Made by a program: the position numbers and the translations under genes. Positions 7,606-17,038 of a stretch of DNA of 64,000 nt are shown piece by piece. Position 1 is the stretch's first letter; every line of letters begins with the position of its first letter. Below the pieces are notes generated by a model. It had not been told where the DNA came from, ran no database searches, and saw only the letters and a list, made by a program, of their open reading frames with translations. This DNA is from Cyanobacterium sp. Dongsha4 (GTDB lineage: Bacteria > Cyanobacteriota > Cyanobacteriia > Cyanobacteriales > Cyanobacteriaceae). Location: the NCBI RefSeq assembly GCF_036345015.1, contig NZ_CP084098.1, positions 310,001 to 374,000 of the forward strand, written 5' to 3'.

Positions 7606-9234
7606 ATGACTATTAATGTCTCATATTTATACAAATTTATTAACACTCCTCTCCCAAATTCTGTCAATTTATCTCAAGAAAACTTTACGGGATTAGTTAA
7701 TGTTTTAATTTTTTTACTGCTTGTTGCCACAGGAGTTGCCTTAATTACACGATGGCTTCGTATCCCTTATGTGGTGGGTTTAGTTTTAGGTGGTTTAATC
7801 ATTCCCAAAGAAATACTGCCTCAATCCGTTGGTTTAAATCCAGATGTTATTTTAAATTTATTTCTGCCCATACTTATTTTTCAGGCGGCAATTAATACCG
7901 ATATTAGCCGTTTAAGAGGTACTATAAAACCTATTTCCCTACTAGCAGGACCAGGGGTGCTTGTATCTGCAATAATTACGGCTATGTTGTTAAAATGGTC
8001 ATTAGGTTTAGTTTTTATCACTGCCTCGGCGGTTGCTGTTATTCTCACCATTACTGATACTGTTTCGGTGATTGCGGCTTTTCGTAGTGTTTCTGTCCCT
8101 AGTCGTCTTGCCACCATTGTTGAAGGGGAAAGTTTATTCAATGATGCGATCGCACTTGTCTTATTAAATATAATTGCTCAAATTCATCTTCAGGGAAGTT
8201 TTTCTGTGACTGATGGCATAGAACAATTTTTAATTGCTTTTGTGGGGGGAAGTATTCTAGGTTTAGGTTTAGGGTATCTTTGTGTGGGTTTATTTCGACA
8301 GTTAGATGATGCTTTAAGTAACAATCTACTTACCGTAGCTATTTCTCTGGGTACTTTTCAAATCGGTCAATTACTAGAAGTTTCAAGTGCGATCGCAGTT
8401 GTGATTGCTGGTTTAGTTATTGGAAATATCGGTTTCCGCAAAACCTCAGCCTCGATTAAAGTAACCCTTCTCAATTTTTGGGAATATGCAGGATTTGGGG
8501 TAAATACCTTTATCTTTTTATTTGTCGGAATAGAAGTTAATCCTAGTGTTTTAGTGAAAACTATTCCTTTAGCCCTTTTAGTGGTGATAATTTATCAAAT
8601 TGGGCGTATTTTCTCTATCTATCCTTTTTCATATTTACTTCGATTTTTTGATCGCCCCTTACCCTTAAAATGGCAACACGTTTTAATTTTTGGCAACGTA
8701 AAAGGGTCATTATCAATGGCATTAGCCTTAAGTTTACCATCAACTTTACCCGGACGAGACGAAGTAGTTACCCTTGTTTTTAGTACAGTGTTTGTCTCTC
8801 TCATCGGACAAGGCTTAAGTTTATCATGGCTAGTAAAGAGATTAAAACTATCTAAACCCTCCCCTACCCTCAAACAAATAGAATCATTACAACTAAACCT
8901 TATCGCCTCAAAAGCCGCCCAAGAAGAATTGAAAAATCTTCTCACTTCAGGTAGTTTACCAAAATTTCTCTATGAAGAATTATTTGCCGCCTATCAAGCC
9001 AGAATTGCAACCTCTGAACAAGAATTAAGGGAAATTTATAATCAGAAAATTGGTTATCAAGGAAATAGTATCAAGGAAAAAGCCTATTTAGACAATCTCT
9101 ATCGTCGTTTATTTTTAGCAGAAAAAGGAGCTATTAATGACGCAATTTTTAAGGGATTACTTCCCGATGACGTTGCCTCTCCATATTTGCAAAGACTAGA
9201 TGAAAAACTACTATCAGTAAACGATGAAGGATAA
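7606..9234 (+). CDS. Na+/H+ antiporter, CPA1 family
   Basis: This 542-residue protein has about 12 hydrophobic segments across residues 25-410 and a charged cytoplasmic tail of about 130 residues. The family's ion-binding motif appears as EGESLFNDAIALV near residue 175-187. It would exchange sodium or another monovalent cation for protons across the plasma or thylakoid membrane. It lies 68 bases after the ATPase gene on the same strand, but nothing else ties it to guanidine uptake. Which of the cyanobacterial NhaS paralogues it matches cannot be settled here. Confidence 0.87.
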   Translation: MTINVSYLYKFINTPLPNSVNLSQENFTGLVNVLIFLLLVATGVALITRWLRIPYVVGLVLGGLIIPKEILPQSVGLNPDVILNLFLPILIFQAAINTDISRLRGTIKPISLLAGPGVLVSAIITAMLLKWSLGLVFITASAVAVILTITDTVSVIAAFRSVSVPSRLATIVEGESLFNDAIALVLLNIIAQIHLQGSFSVTDGIEQFLIAFVGGSILGLGLGYLCVGLFRQLDDALSNNLLTVAISLGTFQIGQLLEVSSAIAVVIAGLVIGNIGFRKTSASIKVTLLNFWEYAGFGVNTFIFLFVGIEVNPSVLVKTIPLALLVVIIYQIGRIFSIYPFSYLLRFFDRPLPLKWQHVLIFGNVKGSLSMALALSLPSTLPGRDEVVTLVFSTVFVSLIGQGLSLSWLVKRLKLSKPSPTLKQIESLQLNLIASKAAQEELKNLLTSGSLPKFLYEELFAAYQARIATSEQELREIYNQKIGYQGNSIKEKAYLDNLYRRLFLAEKGAINDAIFKGLLPDDVASPYLQRLDEKLLSVNDEG

Positions 9235-9400
9235 ATTTTATTAAGCAGAGAGGGAAAATTAGTAATCTTGGCTCTTACAAAGTATGGCAAATTAAGTGAG
9301 ACTACTTAATCAAAGTTTTGATTTTTGCCTAATCAAATGCAAGATCTGAGTTTAATAGAGCTAAAATGAAGAAAAATCCTCTAAAAAATATAGTCAAAAC

Positions 9401-10309
9401 ATGGAAAAAATTAATATTCATGGAATTAATCATCATTACCAATTTATTAAAACTCAAGAAGATTTAACTAAACCAGTATTAGTATTCATTCATGGGTGGT
9501 TATTAAGTCATCATTACTGGCTACCATTAATTGAACAAATAAAACACGAATATTCCTGTTTAACTTATGATTTAAAGGGATTTGGATCATCTCAATGGGA
9601 TGATAACACGTCCTTAAAAAATAGTGAGTTTGATTTATCGGGTTATGCTCAAGATTTAAAGATTTTATTACAAGAATTAGCCATTGAAAAAGCGTGGTTG
9701 GTGGGGCATTCTTTAGGAGGTAGTGTTGCCCTATGGACTGCGGATATATGTAGAGATAAAGTTACAGGAGTGTTTTGTGTTAATGCAGGAGGAGGTATTT
9801 ATTTACAAGAAGAATTTGAGCGTTTTCGCAAAGCAGGGGAGAATTTAGTTAAATTTCGTCCTTCTTGGTTTGTCAATGTGCCTTTTTTTGATTATATATT
9901 TTCCCGTATGATGGTGAAACGTCCTTTAGGCAGACAATGGGGAAAGCAAAGATTAAAAGATTTTCTCAGTGCCAATGAACAAGCTGCGATCGCATCTTTA
10001 TTAGAATCCACAACAGAAGAACAAGTACACTACTTACCCCAAATAGTATCCCGTTTATCTCAACCAGTGTATTTCATCGCAGGAAAACAAGATAAAGTAA
10101 TGGAAGTGCAATATGTAAAGCATCTAGCCAGTTTTCATCAACTATTTCAACAAAATCAAAAAAATGTTTATGAGATAGATAACTGTGGACACTTTGCCAT
10201 GTTAGAACATACACAACAAGTAAAAGATTATATTTTAGAGATAATGATTCAACACAGTAGCCAAAATGATATTCTCCCAGAATTTACTCCCTCACAAGGG
10301 CAAAGTTAA
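9401..10309 (+). CDS. alpha/beta hydrolase
   Basis: The 302-residue protein has the alpha/beta hydrolase fold: the HGW oxyanion region at 31-33, nucleophile elbow GHSLGG with S104, an acidic residue in AGKQDKVME, and a C-terminal catalytic histidine in NCGHFAMLE. No signal peptide is present, so it is cytoplasmic. The substrate is unknown. It is probably a single-gene unit with its own 166-base upstream region. Confidence 0.85.
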   Translation: MEKINIHGINHHYQFIKTQEDLTKPVLVFIHGWLLSHHYWLPLIEQIKHEYSCLTYDLKGFGSSQWDDNTSLKNSEFDLSGYAQDLKILLQELAIEKAWLVGHSLGGSVALWTADICRDKVTGVFCVNAGGGIYLQEEFERFRKAGENLVKFRPSWFVNVPFFDYIFSRMMVKRPLGRQWGKQRLKDFLSANEQAAIASLLESTTEEQVHYLPQIVSRLSQPVYFIAGKQDKVMEVQYVKHLASFHQLFQQNQKNVYEIDNCGHFAMLEHTQQVKDYILEIMIQHSSQNDILPEFTPSQGQS

Positions 10310-10548
10310 AGGGGTAAAAGTGTTTAATTAACACTAACCCCAACACCTTCAACCTGAAACCCCTTTCATAACTCCTAACTCATTACTTGTTTCTCCCTAA
10401 TTGTTGAATACCCCAACTCACCAATATTCCAATGGACGAAATCAGGTTATCATGTTTTGATAAAACCAATATGAGACAAAAGACTTTTTTCCAAATAGTC
10501 ATCAATTATTATAATTAAGCCATTATTTTAAAGAATTTGATAATTACT

Positions 10549-12315
10549 ATGAAAATAAAAAATATTGCCCTATATAACTGTTTAACTCTAATTATAAGTA
10601 GTTTGTATATTCCTGTAAATGCGGGGGAAATGGAAGAATCAATCATAATCAAAAACCCGACTACTGCAAACAGTTTACAAGATAATCAAAATGCACAGTT
10701 ACTTCTATCAGATTCAGAATCATACTCAGAAACCGCACAAACTCAGGACATCTTAGATGAAAATAATACCACCATTGAATATACCCTAACCCCTTTACAA
10801 CTTACTCCTTTTGATCCCATGACGGTAGAAACCGCTAATACTCTACCTCAAGGGGCTTTTTATACCACTTATGGAGCGAATATTTTTAGTACAGGTTCAG
10901 AAGGTGCGGGAACTGGTTTACAGGTTTATAATGGCTCTATTGACTATGGAATTAATAAAGATTTACAAATAGGACTAGCTTTATCTTTCTTTGATGATAC
11001 TTTAAGTACCCGTTTTAACGGTCAAAGAACGGATTTAGGTTTTTTCTCCCTTGCCCCTCGAATCAAGTATAAATTTATTGATAAAGATAATTATGATGTT
11101 GCCGTAATTGGTTCTCTGGAATGGTTAAAAGTAACTTCAGAAAATGGCTTATTTAACGGAGGCGATCGCTCTTCCCAAGATAACACTCTCGCAGGAACAA
11201 TTCAAGTACCTTTTACATATAGCTTCGACGATGTTTATCAATGGCACGTTGTCGGAGGATTAAGCATTTTCCCCGATACTGTCAACAATGGCGGAGACTT
11301 TTACGGTACATTTTTCAATATCGGTACAGGCATAAGTTTTAAATTTGCCGAACAATTTGGCTTCTTTGCTGATGTCAATATACCCTTAGGCCCCGGTGGC
11401 AACAGCGTCAACACCAGAGGAGATATTGGTAAAAGCGTAGTTTGGAGTGCAGGATTAAACTATTTACATAGCCCTGCAGTAGGAGTAGATTTATCCATCA
11501 CCAATAGATTAGGAAGCACCCCTGCCACTCGCCTATTAGCCTTTCCCCCCGATGGTGGCAATGTAGGAGTTGGGCTAAATGTGCGCTATACCCCCGACAT
11601 TTTCGCCAATTATGCCCCCAGTTTTGGAGATACACCAATGACACCCCTAACCAGTCGAGATAAACAATTACTCTTTGACGGCTTTATCTTAACAACCCCG
11701 AATACTATTCGTCAGGGTGCTTTCTCCCTAGACACAGGACTATCTCCCAACTATAATTTCCAAGTGGGTTATGGTTTAAGCAACAATGCTCAACTAGAAT
11801 TTACAGGACAACAATTAGCAGATAATGATGAACCCATCGGTAACTCCTTCAAATTAGGAGCGGCTACCAAATTAAATTTCTTAAATCAGGCTAACGGAGA
11901 CCCCTTTTCTTTTGGTATTAGAGGAGCATTCGATGAATCATCTGATGCTGGTGATGGAGTTGGTGCATTTTCCGCAGAAGCGGCTTTCACCTATTCCGCC
12001 AACGACAAAATAGCCCTTTTCTTCAATCCCAAAGCAGGATTATTTGGAGATAATCGTATTTTAGGCGCTGGTTTGGGTGTCAATTTTCAACCTTTCCCCG
12101 GTTTACAATTCATTGGTGAAGTTACTCCCATGGTAAGTAATGATCCCACAGTTTGGGCGGCAGGGGCTCGTTATATGCCTCCAAAAACTAATTTTGGTAT
12201 TGGGGTTTATGGTAGTAATGCCGCAGGAAGTACGAACATCAGTAATGTTATTCGCCAAAAGGATAATAATGTCAGTGTTGGCTTTAATGTTATGTGGTTA
12301 TTAGGAAATAATTAG
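10549..12315 (+). CDS. secreted outer-membrane beta-barrel-like protein with duplicated domain
   Basis: The protein is 588 residues long from the ATG at 10549; a TTG four codons upstream is less likely. An N-terminal signal peptide ends near VNAG, a Ser/Thr/Gln/Asn-rich stretch follows, and then alternating beta-strand-like sequence with many Gly and aromatic residues. Two halves appear homologous: TANTLPQGAF near residue 85 and TPNTIRQGAF near 380 each open a similar block of strands with NKDLQIGLALSF and NNAQLEFTGQQL. This suggests two tandem barrel domains. It has no POTRA domain, so it is not a TpsB exporter. The function is unknown. Confidence 0.7.
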   Translation: MKIKNIALYNCLTLIISSLYIPVNAGEMEESIIIKNPTTANSLQDNQNAQLLLSDSESYSETAQTQDILDENNTTIEYTLTPLQLTPFDPMTVETANTLPQGAFYTTYGANIFSTGSEGAGTGLQVYNGSIDYGINKDLQIGLALSFFDDTLSTRFNGQRTDLGFFSLAPRIKYKFIDKDNYDVAVIGSLEWLKVTSENGLFNGGDRSSQDNTLAGTIQVPFTYSFDDVYQWHVVGGLSIFPDTVNNGGDFYGTFFNIGTGISFKFAEQFGFFADVNIPLGPGGNSVNTRGDIGKSVVWSAGLNYLHSPAVGVDLSITNRLGSTPATRLLAFPPDGGNVGVGLNVRYTPDIFANYAPSFGDTPMTPLTSRDKQLLFDGFILTTPNTIRQGAFSLDTGLSPNYNFQVGYGLSNNAQLEFTGQQLADNDEPIGNSFKLGAATKLNFLNQANGDPFSFGIRGAFDESSDAGDGVGAFSAEAAFTYSANDKIALFFNPKAGLFGDNRILGAGLGVNFQPFPGLQFIGEVTPMVSNDPTVWAAGARYMPPKTNFGIGVYGSNAAGSTNISNVIRQKDNNVSVGFNVMWLLGNN

Positions 12316-12357
12316 TGGTTACTAAAAAATTGTATTCATAGGTGTTAGGTTGTGGGT

Positions 12358-12374
12358 ATTGAACAATGTTCAAT
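12358..12374. other. perfect 7-bp inverted repeat upstream of toxin-antitoxin genes
   Basis: ATTGAAC and GTTCAAT are separated by three bases, about 100 bases before the antitoxin start. It could be an operator for the antitoxin-toxin pair, but short palindromes are common in this AT-rich DNA. Confidence 0.3.
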
Positions 12375-12474
12375 CCTTACTGTGTTAGGTTAAGTGTATA
12401 GTCATAGTAAATATTATTTATAAATTGATAATATAAAAACAAGGGTTTTTCCTTATTAGCTATTAATTAATGAT

Positions 12475-12705
12475 ATGTCATCAGAAAATATTGCAACCAT
12501 TACCAAAATCATGGAATCCTTACCTGATTCAACCCAAGAGCAAGTAATTGAATATTTACGAGAATATCTAGCTACTTTACAAGAAGAAAAAGAATGGGAT
12601 TGTTTAGTGAACAAAAACCAAAATAAATTAATAGATTTTGCAAGGAAAGCCAAACAAGAAATGTCGGAAGGAAAAGCTCAATTGATGGATTATGAGCAGT
12701 TATGA
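12475..12705 (+). CDS. antitoxin of a type II toxin-antitoxin pair
   Basis: This small acidic protein of 76 residues has an N-terminal helix typical of cyanobacterial antitoxins paired with ParE-like toxins (ITKIMESLPDSTQEQVIEYL). Its stop codon overlaps the toxin start in an ATGA junction, implying translational coupling. It should bind and neutralise the protein encoded at 12702 and may repress the shared promoter. No DNA-binding domain is obvious. Confidence 0.75.
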   Translation: MSSENIATITKIMESLPDSTQEQVIEYLREYLATLQEEKEWDCLVNKNQNKLIDFARKAKQEMSEGKAQLMDYEQL

Positions 12706-12965
12706 AATCATTTACTCTGCCATCTTTTTGGAATTGTTACAAAACTCTTGATTTAAAGATTAGACAACAAGCAAGAAAAAGCTATTTTTTATGGAAAGAG
12801 AATCCTTTTCACCCTTCTTTGCATTTTAAATGTATTAATAGTCGAGAAAATATTTGGTCTGTTAGAATTACTAAAAATTATCGTGCATTAGGTATTTTTG
12901 AAAATAATAGTGTAACTTGGTTTTGGATTGGTAGCCACGATGATTATGAGAGATTTTTTTCTTAA
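12702..12965 (+). CDS. RelE/ParE-superfamily toxin
   Basis: This is an 87-residue basic protein. The region SFWNCYKTLDLKIRQQARK, then NPFHPSLHFK, then SVRITKNYRALGIFE and WFWIGSHDDYERFF matches the cyanobacterial ParE-like toxin pattern. It is either an mRNA-cleaving or a gyrase-targeting toxin; the target cannot be told from sequence. It overlaps the antitoxin gene by four bases. The reading frame is intact, unlike the neighbouring toxin at 13504. Confidence 0.8.
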   Translation: MKSFTLPSFWNCYKTLDLKIRQQARKSYFLWKENPFHPSLHFKCINSRENIWSVRITKNYRALGIFENNSVTWFWIGSHDDYERFFS

Positions 12966-13147
12966 AAAGTTATTAACAGCAATATTTTTTTATCTACTAT
13001 GGACACGAATGCAAAATTATAGTCGTTTCAAATAGAAATTTTTGTACTAATCTTCTCTGTGGATTAATTGCCTACTGTCATACATTTAAGAAGCATTCTC
13101 TCCATTTAGAATGGCTTTTACTTCAATCTGCTTAACCCAAACTCGGG

Positions 13148-13507
13148 TTAAGTAATCATATCTAAATCTATCTTTAAATTTTCAGCTATTTTTTCTAAAT
13201 TTTTTTGACTGGCAATATAAATATTATTCTCAATTTTTTCTAATTCTTGAACATCAATTTTGGTTTTTTTTGATAATTCTATAATGCTTATACCTCGATA
13301 TTGACGATAAACTTTAATGGGATTTTCTCCCTTTAAACATATACTATCAACTACCTCAAAGGGGAAAGTTTCTTCTGATTTATTTTTAGCAGTGTCATAG
13401 GCTTTTATATCAGCTAACATTTCTGCATCTTCTATTAATTTTTGGTAAAAATCATAGGGAATAACCGCATAATCTTTGCCATTTTTGTTAATAATTTCAG
13501 TTGTCAT
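13148..13507 (-). CDS. antitoxin with HTH (Xre-like) domain
   Basis: The 119-residue protein has an N-terminal segment resembling Phd-like antitoxins (KDYAVIPYDFYQKLIEDAEML) and a C-terminal helix-turn-helix (YRGISIIELSKKTKIDVQEL, about residues 69-88). It follows the frameshifted RelE-type toxin with an ATGA overlap, so the order is toxin then antitoxin. It probably autoregulates the operon. With the toxin broken, it may persist as a solitary immunity gene or repressor. Confidence 0.75.
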   Translation of the reverse strand: MTTEIINKNGKDYAVIPYDFYQKLIEDAEMLADIKAYDTAKNKSEETFPFEVVDSICLKGENPIKVYRQYRGISIIELSKKTKIDVQELEKIENNIYIASQKNLEKIAENLKIDLDMIT

Positions 13508-13760
13508 TTATAAATACCTCTTCTGGTATCAATCTCTAAAACTAAAATAACAATTCTATCATTGTTTATCTCATAAATAATTCGCCAATCCCCTATTCTT
13601 AATCTATATCCTTCTCTACCAACTAGCTTTTTAGGTTATGATTCTCTCTATAGGGATTTTGGGCTATTTCTGTTAATTTATTTTGAATACGTTTAACTAA
13701 ATTTTTAGGAATTTTATTTAGTTTTTTAATTGCTGTTTTACTATATTCAATTTTATACAT
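13504..13760 (-). pseudogene. RelE/ParE-type toxin broken by a single-base frameshift
   Basis: Reading from the ATG at 13758-13760 gives MYKIEYSKTAIKKLNKIP, then NPYRENHNLKS and a stop. The -1 frame from the five-base T run at 13628-13632 (A run in the coding strand) continues as KLVGREGYRLRIGDWRIIYE to a TGA that overlaps the antitoxin ATG. The two parts join into a normal 85-residue RelE-like toxin if one base is restored. The gene is therefore inactivated, or depends on slippage at the A run, or contains a sequencing error. Confidence 0.8.
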
Positions 13761-13769
13761 TCTCTTATT

Positions 13770-16658
13770 TTACAATAATTTTTTAAGATATTTTGCGAGG
13801 TAGGATTTTTTCGATTTTGCAATATCTTCTGGTGTACCAATGGCGACAATTTCTCCTCCTTTATCTCCTCCTTCCAAGCCTAAATCAATAATCCAATCCG
13901 CGCATTTAATGACATCTAAATTATGCTCAATGACGATGATAGAATTGCCTTTATCTGCTAATTTTTGCAAAACATTTAATAAGTGGTGAACATCATAAAA
14001 TGATAAACCTGTAGTCGGCTCATCGATCAAATAAATGGTTTTACCTGTGGCGCGGCGAGATAATTCCGTTGCCAATTTTACCCGTTGGGCTTCCCCCCCT
14101 GATAAAGTGGGTGCAGATTGCCCTAATTTGACATAAGTTAAGCCTACATCCACAAGGGTTTGTAAACGATTTACCGCACGGGGAATATTCTCAAATACTT
14201 TTAAGGCTTCTTCTACGGTCATATTTAACACATCTGCGATCGAATTTCCTTTATACTTAACTTGGAGAGTTTCACGGTTATATCTTGCCCCTTTACACAC
14301 ATCACATTGTACATAGACATCGGGTAAGAAATTCATGGAGATAATATTAACCCCTTGCCCACTACAGGCTTCACATCTTCCTCCCTTAACATTAAAAGAG
14401 AATCTTCCAGCTTTATATCCCCTTGCTTTGGCTTCAATGGTTTGAGCAAATAATTCCCTAATCACATCAAAAACCCCTGTATAGGTAGCAGGATTCGATC
14501 GAGGTGTGCGCCCAATGGGGGATTGATCAATTACAATGACTTTATCTACCGCTTCGATACCTTCGAGAGAGTCTAGCTGTTTGGGAAAAGGCACATTACG
14601 GTTAAGATGGTGTTGGAGAGAGGGATAGAGTAACTCGTTAATAAGGGTGGATTTTCCGCTACCAGATACCCCCGTGACACAGACAAATTTCCCTAAAGGT
14701 ATCTCTACATCGATATTTTTTAAGTTGTTGCGATGACAGTTTTTCAATATGAGAGATTTACCGTTACCTTCTCTACGACTGGGAGGAATTTCAATCTTTC
14801 TTCTCCCTGATAAATACGCCCCTGTTAAGGATTCTTTACTGTTAAGTAGTTGTTTTAAATTGCCTTGACAGACAACATCCCCTCCGTGAATACCTGCCTT
14901 TGGCCCAATATCGACAATGTGGTCAGCACTCTTGATGGTATCCTCATCATGTTCTACAATTATAAGGGTATTCTGGAGATCTCGTAATTTTTTCAGGGTA
15001 GCTAAGAGGCGATCATTATCTCGTTGATGTAAACCGATACTAGGTTCATCTAAAACATATAATACTCCCGTTAAACCTGAACCGATTTGAGTGGCTAAAC
15101 GGATGCGTTGCGCTTCTCCTCCTGATAAAGTCATGGCAGTGCGATCGAGACTTAGGTAATTCAAACCTACGTCAAGAAGAAATTTTAAGCGGTCTTTGAT
15201 TTCTCTAAGGGCTAATTCACCGATTTGAGCTTGTTTGGGGGTAAGTTGAATTTTGTCGATGCGTTGTAGGGCTTCGGCGATGGAAACACTGGTTAAATCA
15301 AAGATGGAATATTGTCCTAATTTAACGGCAAGGGCTTCAGGTTTAAGTCTTTTACCGTGACACACTTCACAGGTTTGATACTCTAAATACTGCTCTAATT
15401 TTTGTTTAATTAAATCTGAGTTAGTTTCCTGATAGGTTTTTTCGAGCATGGGAATAACTCCCCGATAGTAGCCATATTGTACCTGTAAAATTTCTTGATC
15501 ACCATAGAGAATTATATGCTGTTGCTTTTCAGTTAAACTTGACCAAGATTGAGTCAGTTTAAACTTATATTCCTTCGCTACATATTCCAATAGAGACGCA
15601 TAATAGGGATTATCTTTTTCTGCCCAGGGTGCAATGGCATCTTTGACAGGAGCATTGGGATCTGGTATTACTAAATCAGGAGAAAACTGCCTTAAACTGC
15701 CTAAACCGTGACAATGACTACAAGCACCATAGGGAGAATTAAAAGAAAAAAGACGGGGAGACAACTCCTCCATTACCGCTCCATGAGTGGGACAAGCAAA
15801 GTTTTCTGAAAAAACAATCTCATCGGGAAATTCCTCTCTTATTAAGTCACCCTCTGAAAACTCCCCCCTTATTAAGGGGGGCTGGGGAGGATCATTTTCT
15901 GCTATATTGAAATTATTAATGATATACTGGGTCTTTCCCTTGTCTAAAATCTCGACTATAGCAATTCCTTCCGCTAACTTCAAACAGGTAGAAAGAGAAT
16001 CAGCGAGTCTTTCTTGAATATTAGCCTTAACGACGAGGCGATCGACCAAAACACTGATATTATGCTTTAATTGGGGCTTTAATTCGATATTATCTCCTAA
16101 TTCCCTAATTTCTCCGTTAATTTTCACCCTAACAAAACCTTGAGAGCGTAAACTAGATAATAGTTGATGATGATTGCCTTTCTTTCCTCTGACAACAGGG
16201 GCTAATAGATGTACCTTTGTCTTCTCAGGTAAGCTCAAGATGCGATCGCACATTTGGTCAATGGTTTCAGGGGCGATAGAATGACCACAATGAGGGCAAT
16301 GAGGTACTCCTGCCCTACCATAGAGTAACCGTAGATAGTCATAAATTTCTGTAACGGTGCCTACCGTTGAGCGGGGATTATGGGAAGTGGATTTTTGATC
16401 AATAGAAATAGCGGGGGATAAGCCTTCAATACTATCCACATCGGGTTTATCTAGTTGTCCTAAAAATTGACGGGCATAGGCACTGAGTGACTCAACATAT
16501 CTGCGTTGTCCTTCTGCAAAAATGGTGTCAAAAGCTAGGGATGATTTGCCACTGCCAGACACTCCAGTAAATACGATTAACTTATTGCGGGGTAATTCTA
16601 AATCAATATTTTTAAGATTATGTTGCCTTGCACCACGAATAACTATTGTTGAGGACAT
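13770..16658 (-). CDS. uvrA: excinuclease ABC subunit A
   Basis: This is the damage-recognition ATPase of nucleotide excision repair. The 962-residue protein has two ABC ATPase halves: Walker A GVSGSGKSS near the N-terminus and GVSGSGKST in the second half, and LSGGEAQR signatures in both. Zinc modules are CPHC (about 118-121), CSHCHGLG in the first half and CEACSGQG / CDVCKGARYN in the second. A roughly 25-residue insertion rich in Pro, Glu and Arg (QPPLIRGEFSEGDLIREEF), about 10 residues before the conserved FACPTHG, is encoded by an interspersed palindromic repeat. All catalytic motifs are intact. A T-rich run lies just upstream of the start. Confidence 0.98.
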   Translation of the reverse strand: MSSTIVIRGARQHNLKNIDLELPRNKLIVFTGVSGSGKSSLAFDTIFAEGQRRYVESLSAYARQFLGQLDKPDVDSIEGLSPAISIDQKSTSHNPRSTVGTVTEIYDYLRLLYGRAGVPHCPHCGHSIAPETIDQMCDRILSLPEKTKVHLLAPVVRGKKGNHHQLLSSLRSQGFVRVKINGEIRELGDNIELKPQLKHNISVLVDRLVVKANIQERLADSLSTCLKLAEGIAIVEILDKGKTQYIINNFNIAENDPPQPPLIRGEFSEGDLIREEFPDEIVFSENFACPTHGAVMEELSPRLFSFNSPYGACSHCHGLGSLRQFSPDLVIPDPNAPVKDAIAPWAEKDNPYYASLLEYVAKEYKFKLTQSWSSLTEKQQHIILYGDQEILQVQYGYYRGVIPMLEKTYQETNSDLIKQKLEQYLEYQTCEVCHGKRLKPEALAVKLGQYSIFDLTSVSIAEALQRIDKIQLTPKQAQIGELALREIKDRLKFLLDVGLNYLSLDRTAMTLSGGEAQRIRLATQIGSGLTGVLYVLDEPSIGLHQRDNDRLLATLKKLRDLQNTLIIVEHDEDTIKSADHIVDIGPKAGIHGGDVVCQGNLKQLLNSKESLTGAYLSGRRKIEIPPSRREGNGKSLILKNCHRNNLKNIDVEIPLGKFVCVTGVSGSGKSTLINELLYPSLQHHLNRNVPFPKQLDSLEGIEAVDKVIVIDQSPIGRTPRSNPATYTGVFDVIRELFAQTIEAKARGYKAGRFSFNVKGGRCEACSGQGVNIISMNFLPDVYVQCDVCKGARYNRETLQVKYKGNSIADVLNMTVEEALKVFENIPRAVNRLQTLVDVGLTYVKLGQSAPTLSGGEAQRVKLATELSRRATGKTIYLIDEPTTGLSFYDVHHLLNVLQKLADKGNSIIVIEHNLDVIKCADWIIDLGLEGGDKGGEIVAIGTPEDIAKSKKSYLAKYLKKLL
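15861..15893. repeat. palindromic repeat inserted in frame in uvrA
   Basis: CCCCCCTTATTAAGGGGGG followed by CTGGGGAGGATC encodes DPPQPPLIRG on the uvrA strand. The same palindrome is intergenic near 5664 and inside putA at 44771. It lies within a variable loop of the UvrA first half. Confidence 0.85.
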
Positions 16659-17038
16659 TTGACCCTTTTTTTTTTTTGCATTATAATTTATAATTAAAGT
16701 TAATTACTAATTGCTAATTGCTTGGGGCATAATCCTATTATGCCCCTGTTTTATTATGTATATTCTACATAGTTAGATAGTCTTTACCCATAAGAAGCAA
16801 ATAGAGATAAATATGTAACCATGAGCATTATTTCTGAGCAGTAAAACTGAAAATTTACTCTGTTGAAAATATGATAATTAAAATTTTATCCCTCACTTAA
16901 TTTAGCATAACCCTTCAAAACTAACAATAAATCCTTACTAGCTCAATACCCTATACAGTAATATTTGTTTGAGCAAAAGAGATAATTTAAAGATAAAATA
17001 TTATCAGTACAGCTTTTTTATCTACAGAATTAAAGGGA
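16659..17038. other. 380-base intergenic region with orphan terminator-like hairpin
   Basis: This region separates divergent uvrA and the DUF512 gene. It begins with a 12-base T-rich run and contains GGGGCATAAT (16724-16733) and ATTATGCCCC (16737-16746), a perfect 10-bp stem with a 3-base loop, followed by TGTTTTATTA. On the plus strand this looks like an intrinsic terminator, but no plus-strand gene lies upstream. The remainder is AT-rich and presumably holds both promoters. No coding sequence was seen. Confidence 0.6.

Noticed and set aside
10549-12315. Barrel protein considered as the TpsB partner of the giant adhesin
   Set aside because: It has no POTRA domains or TpsB signature and appears to be two small barrels.
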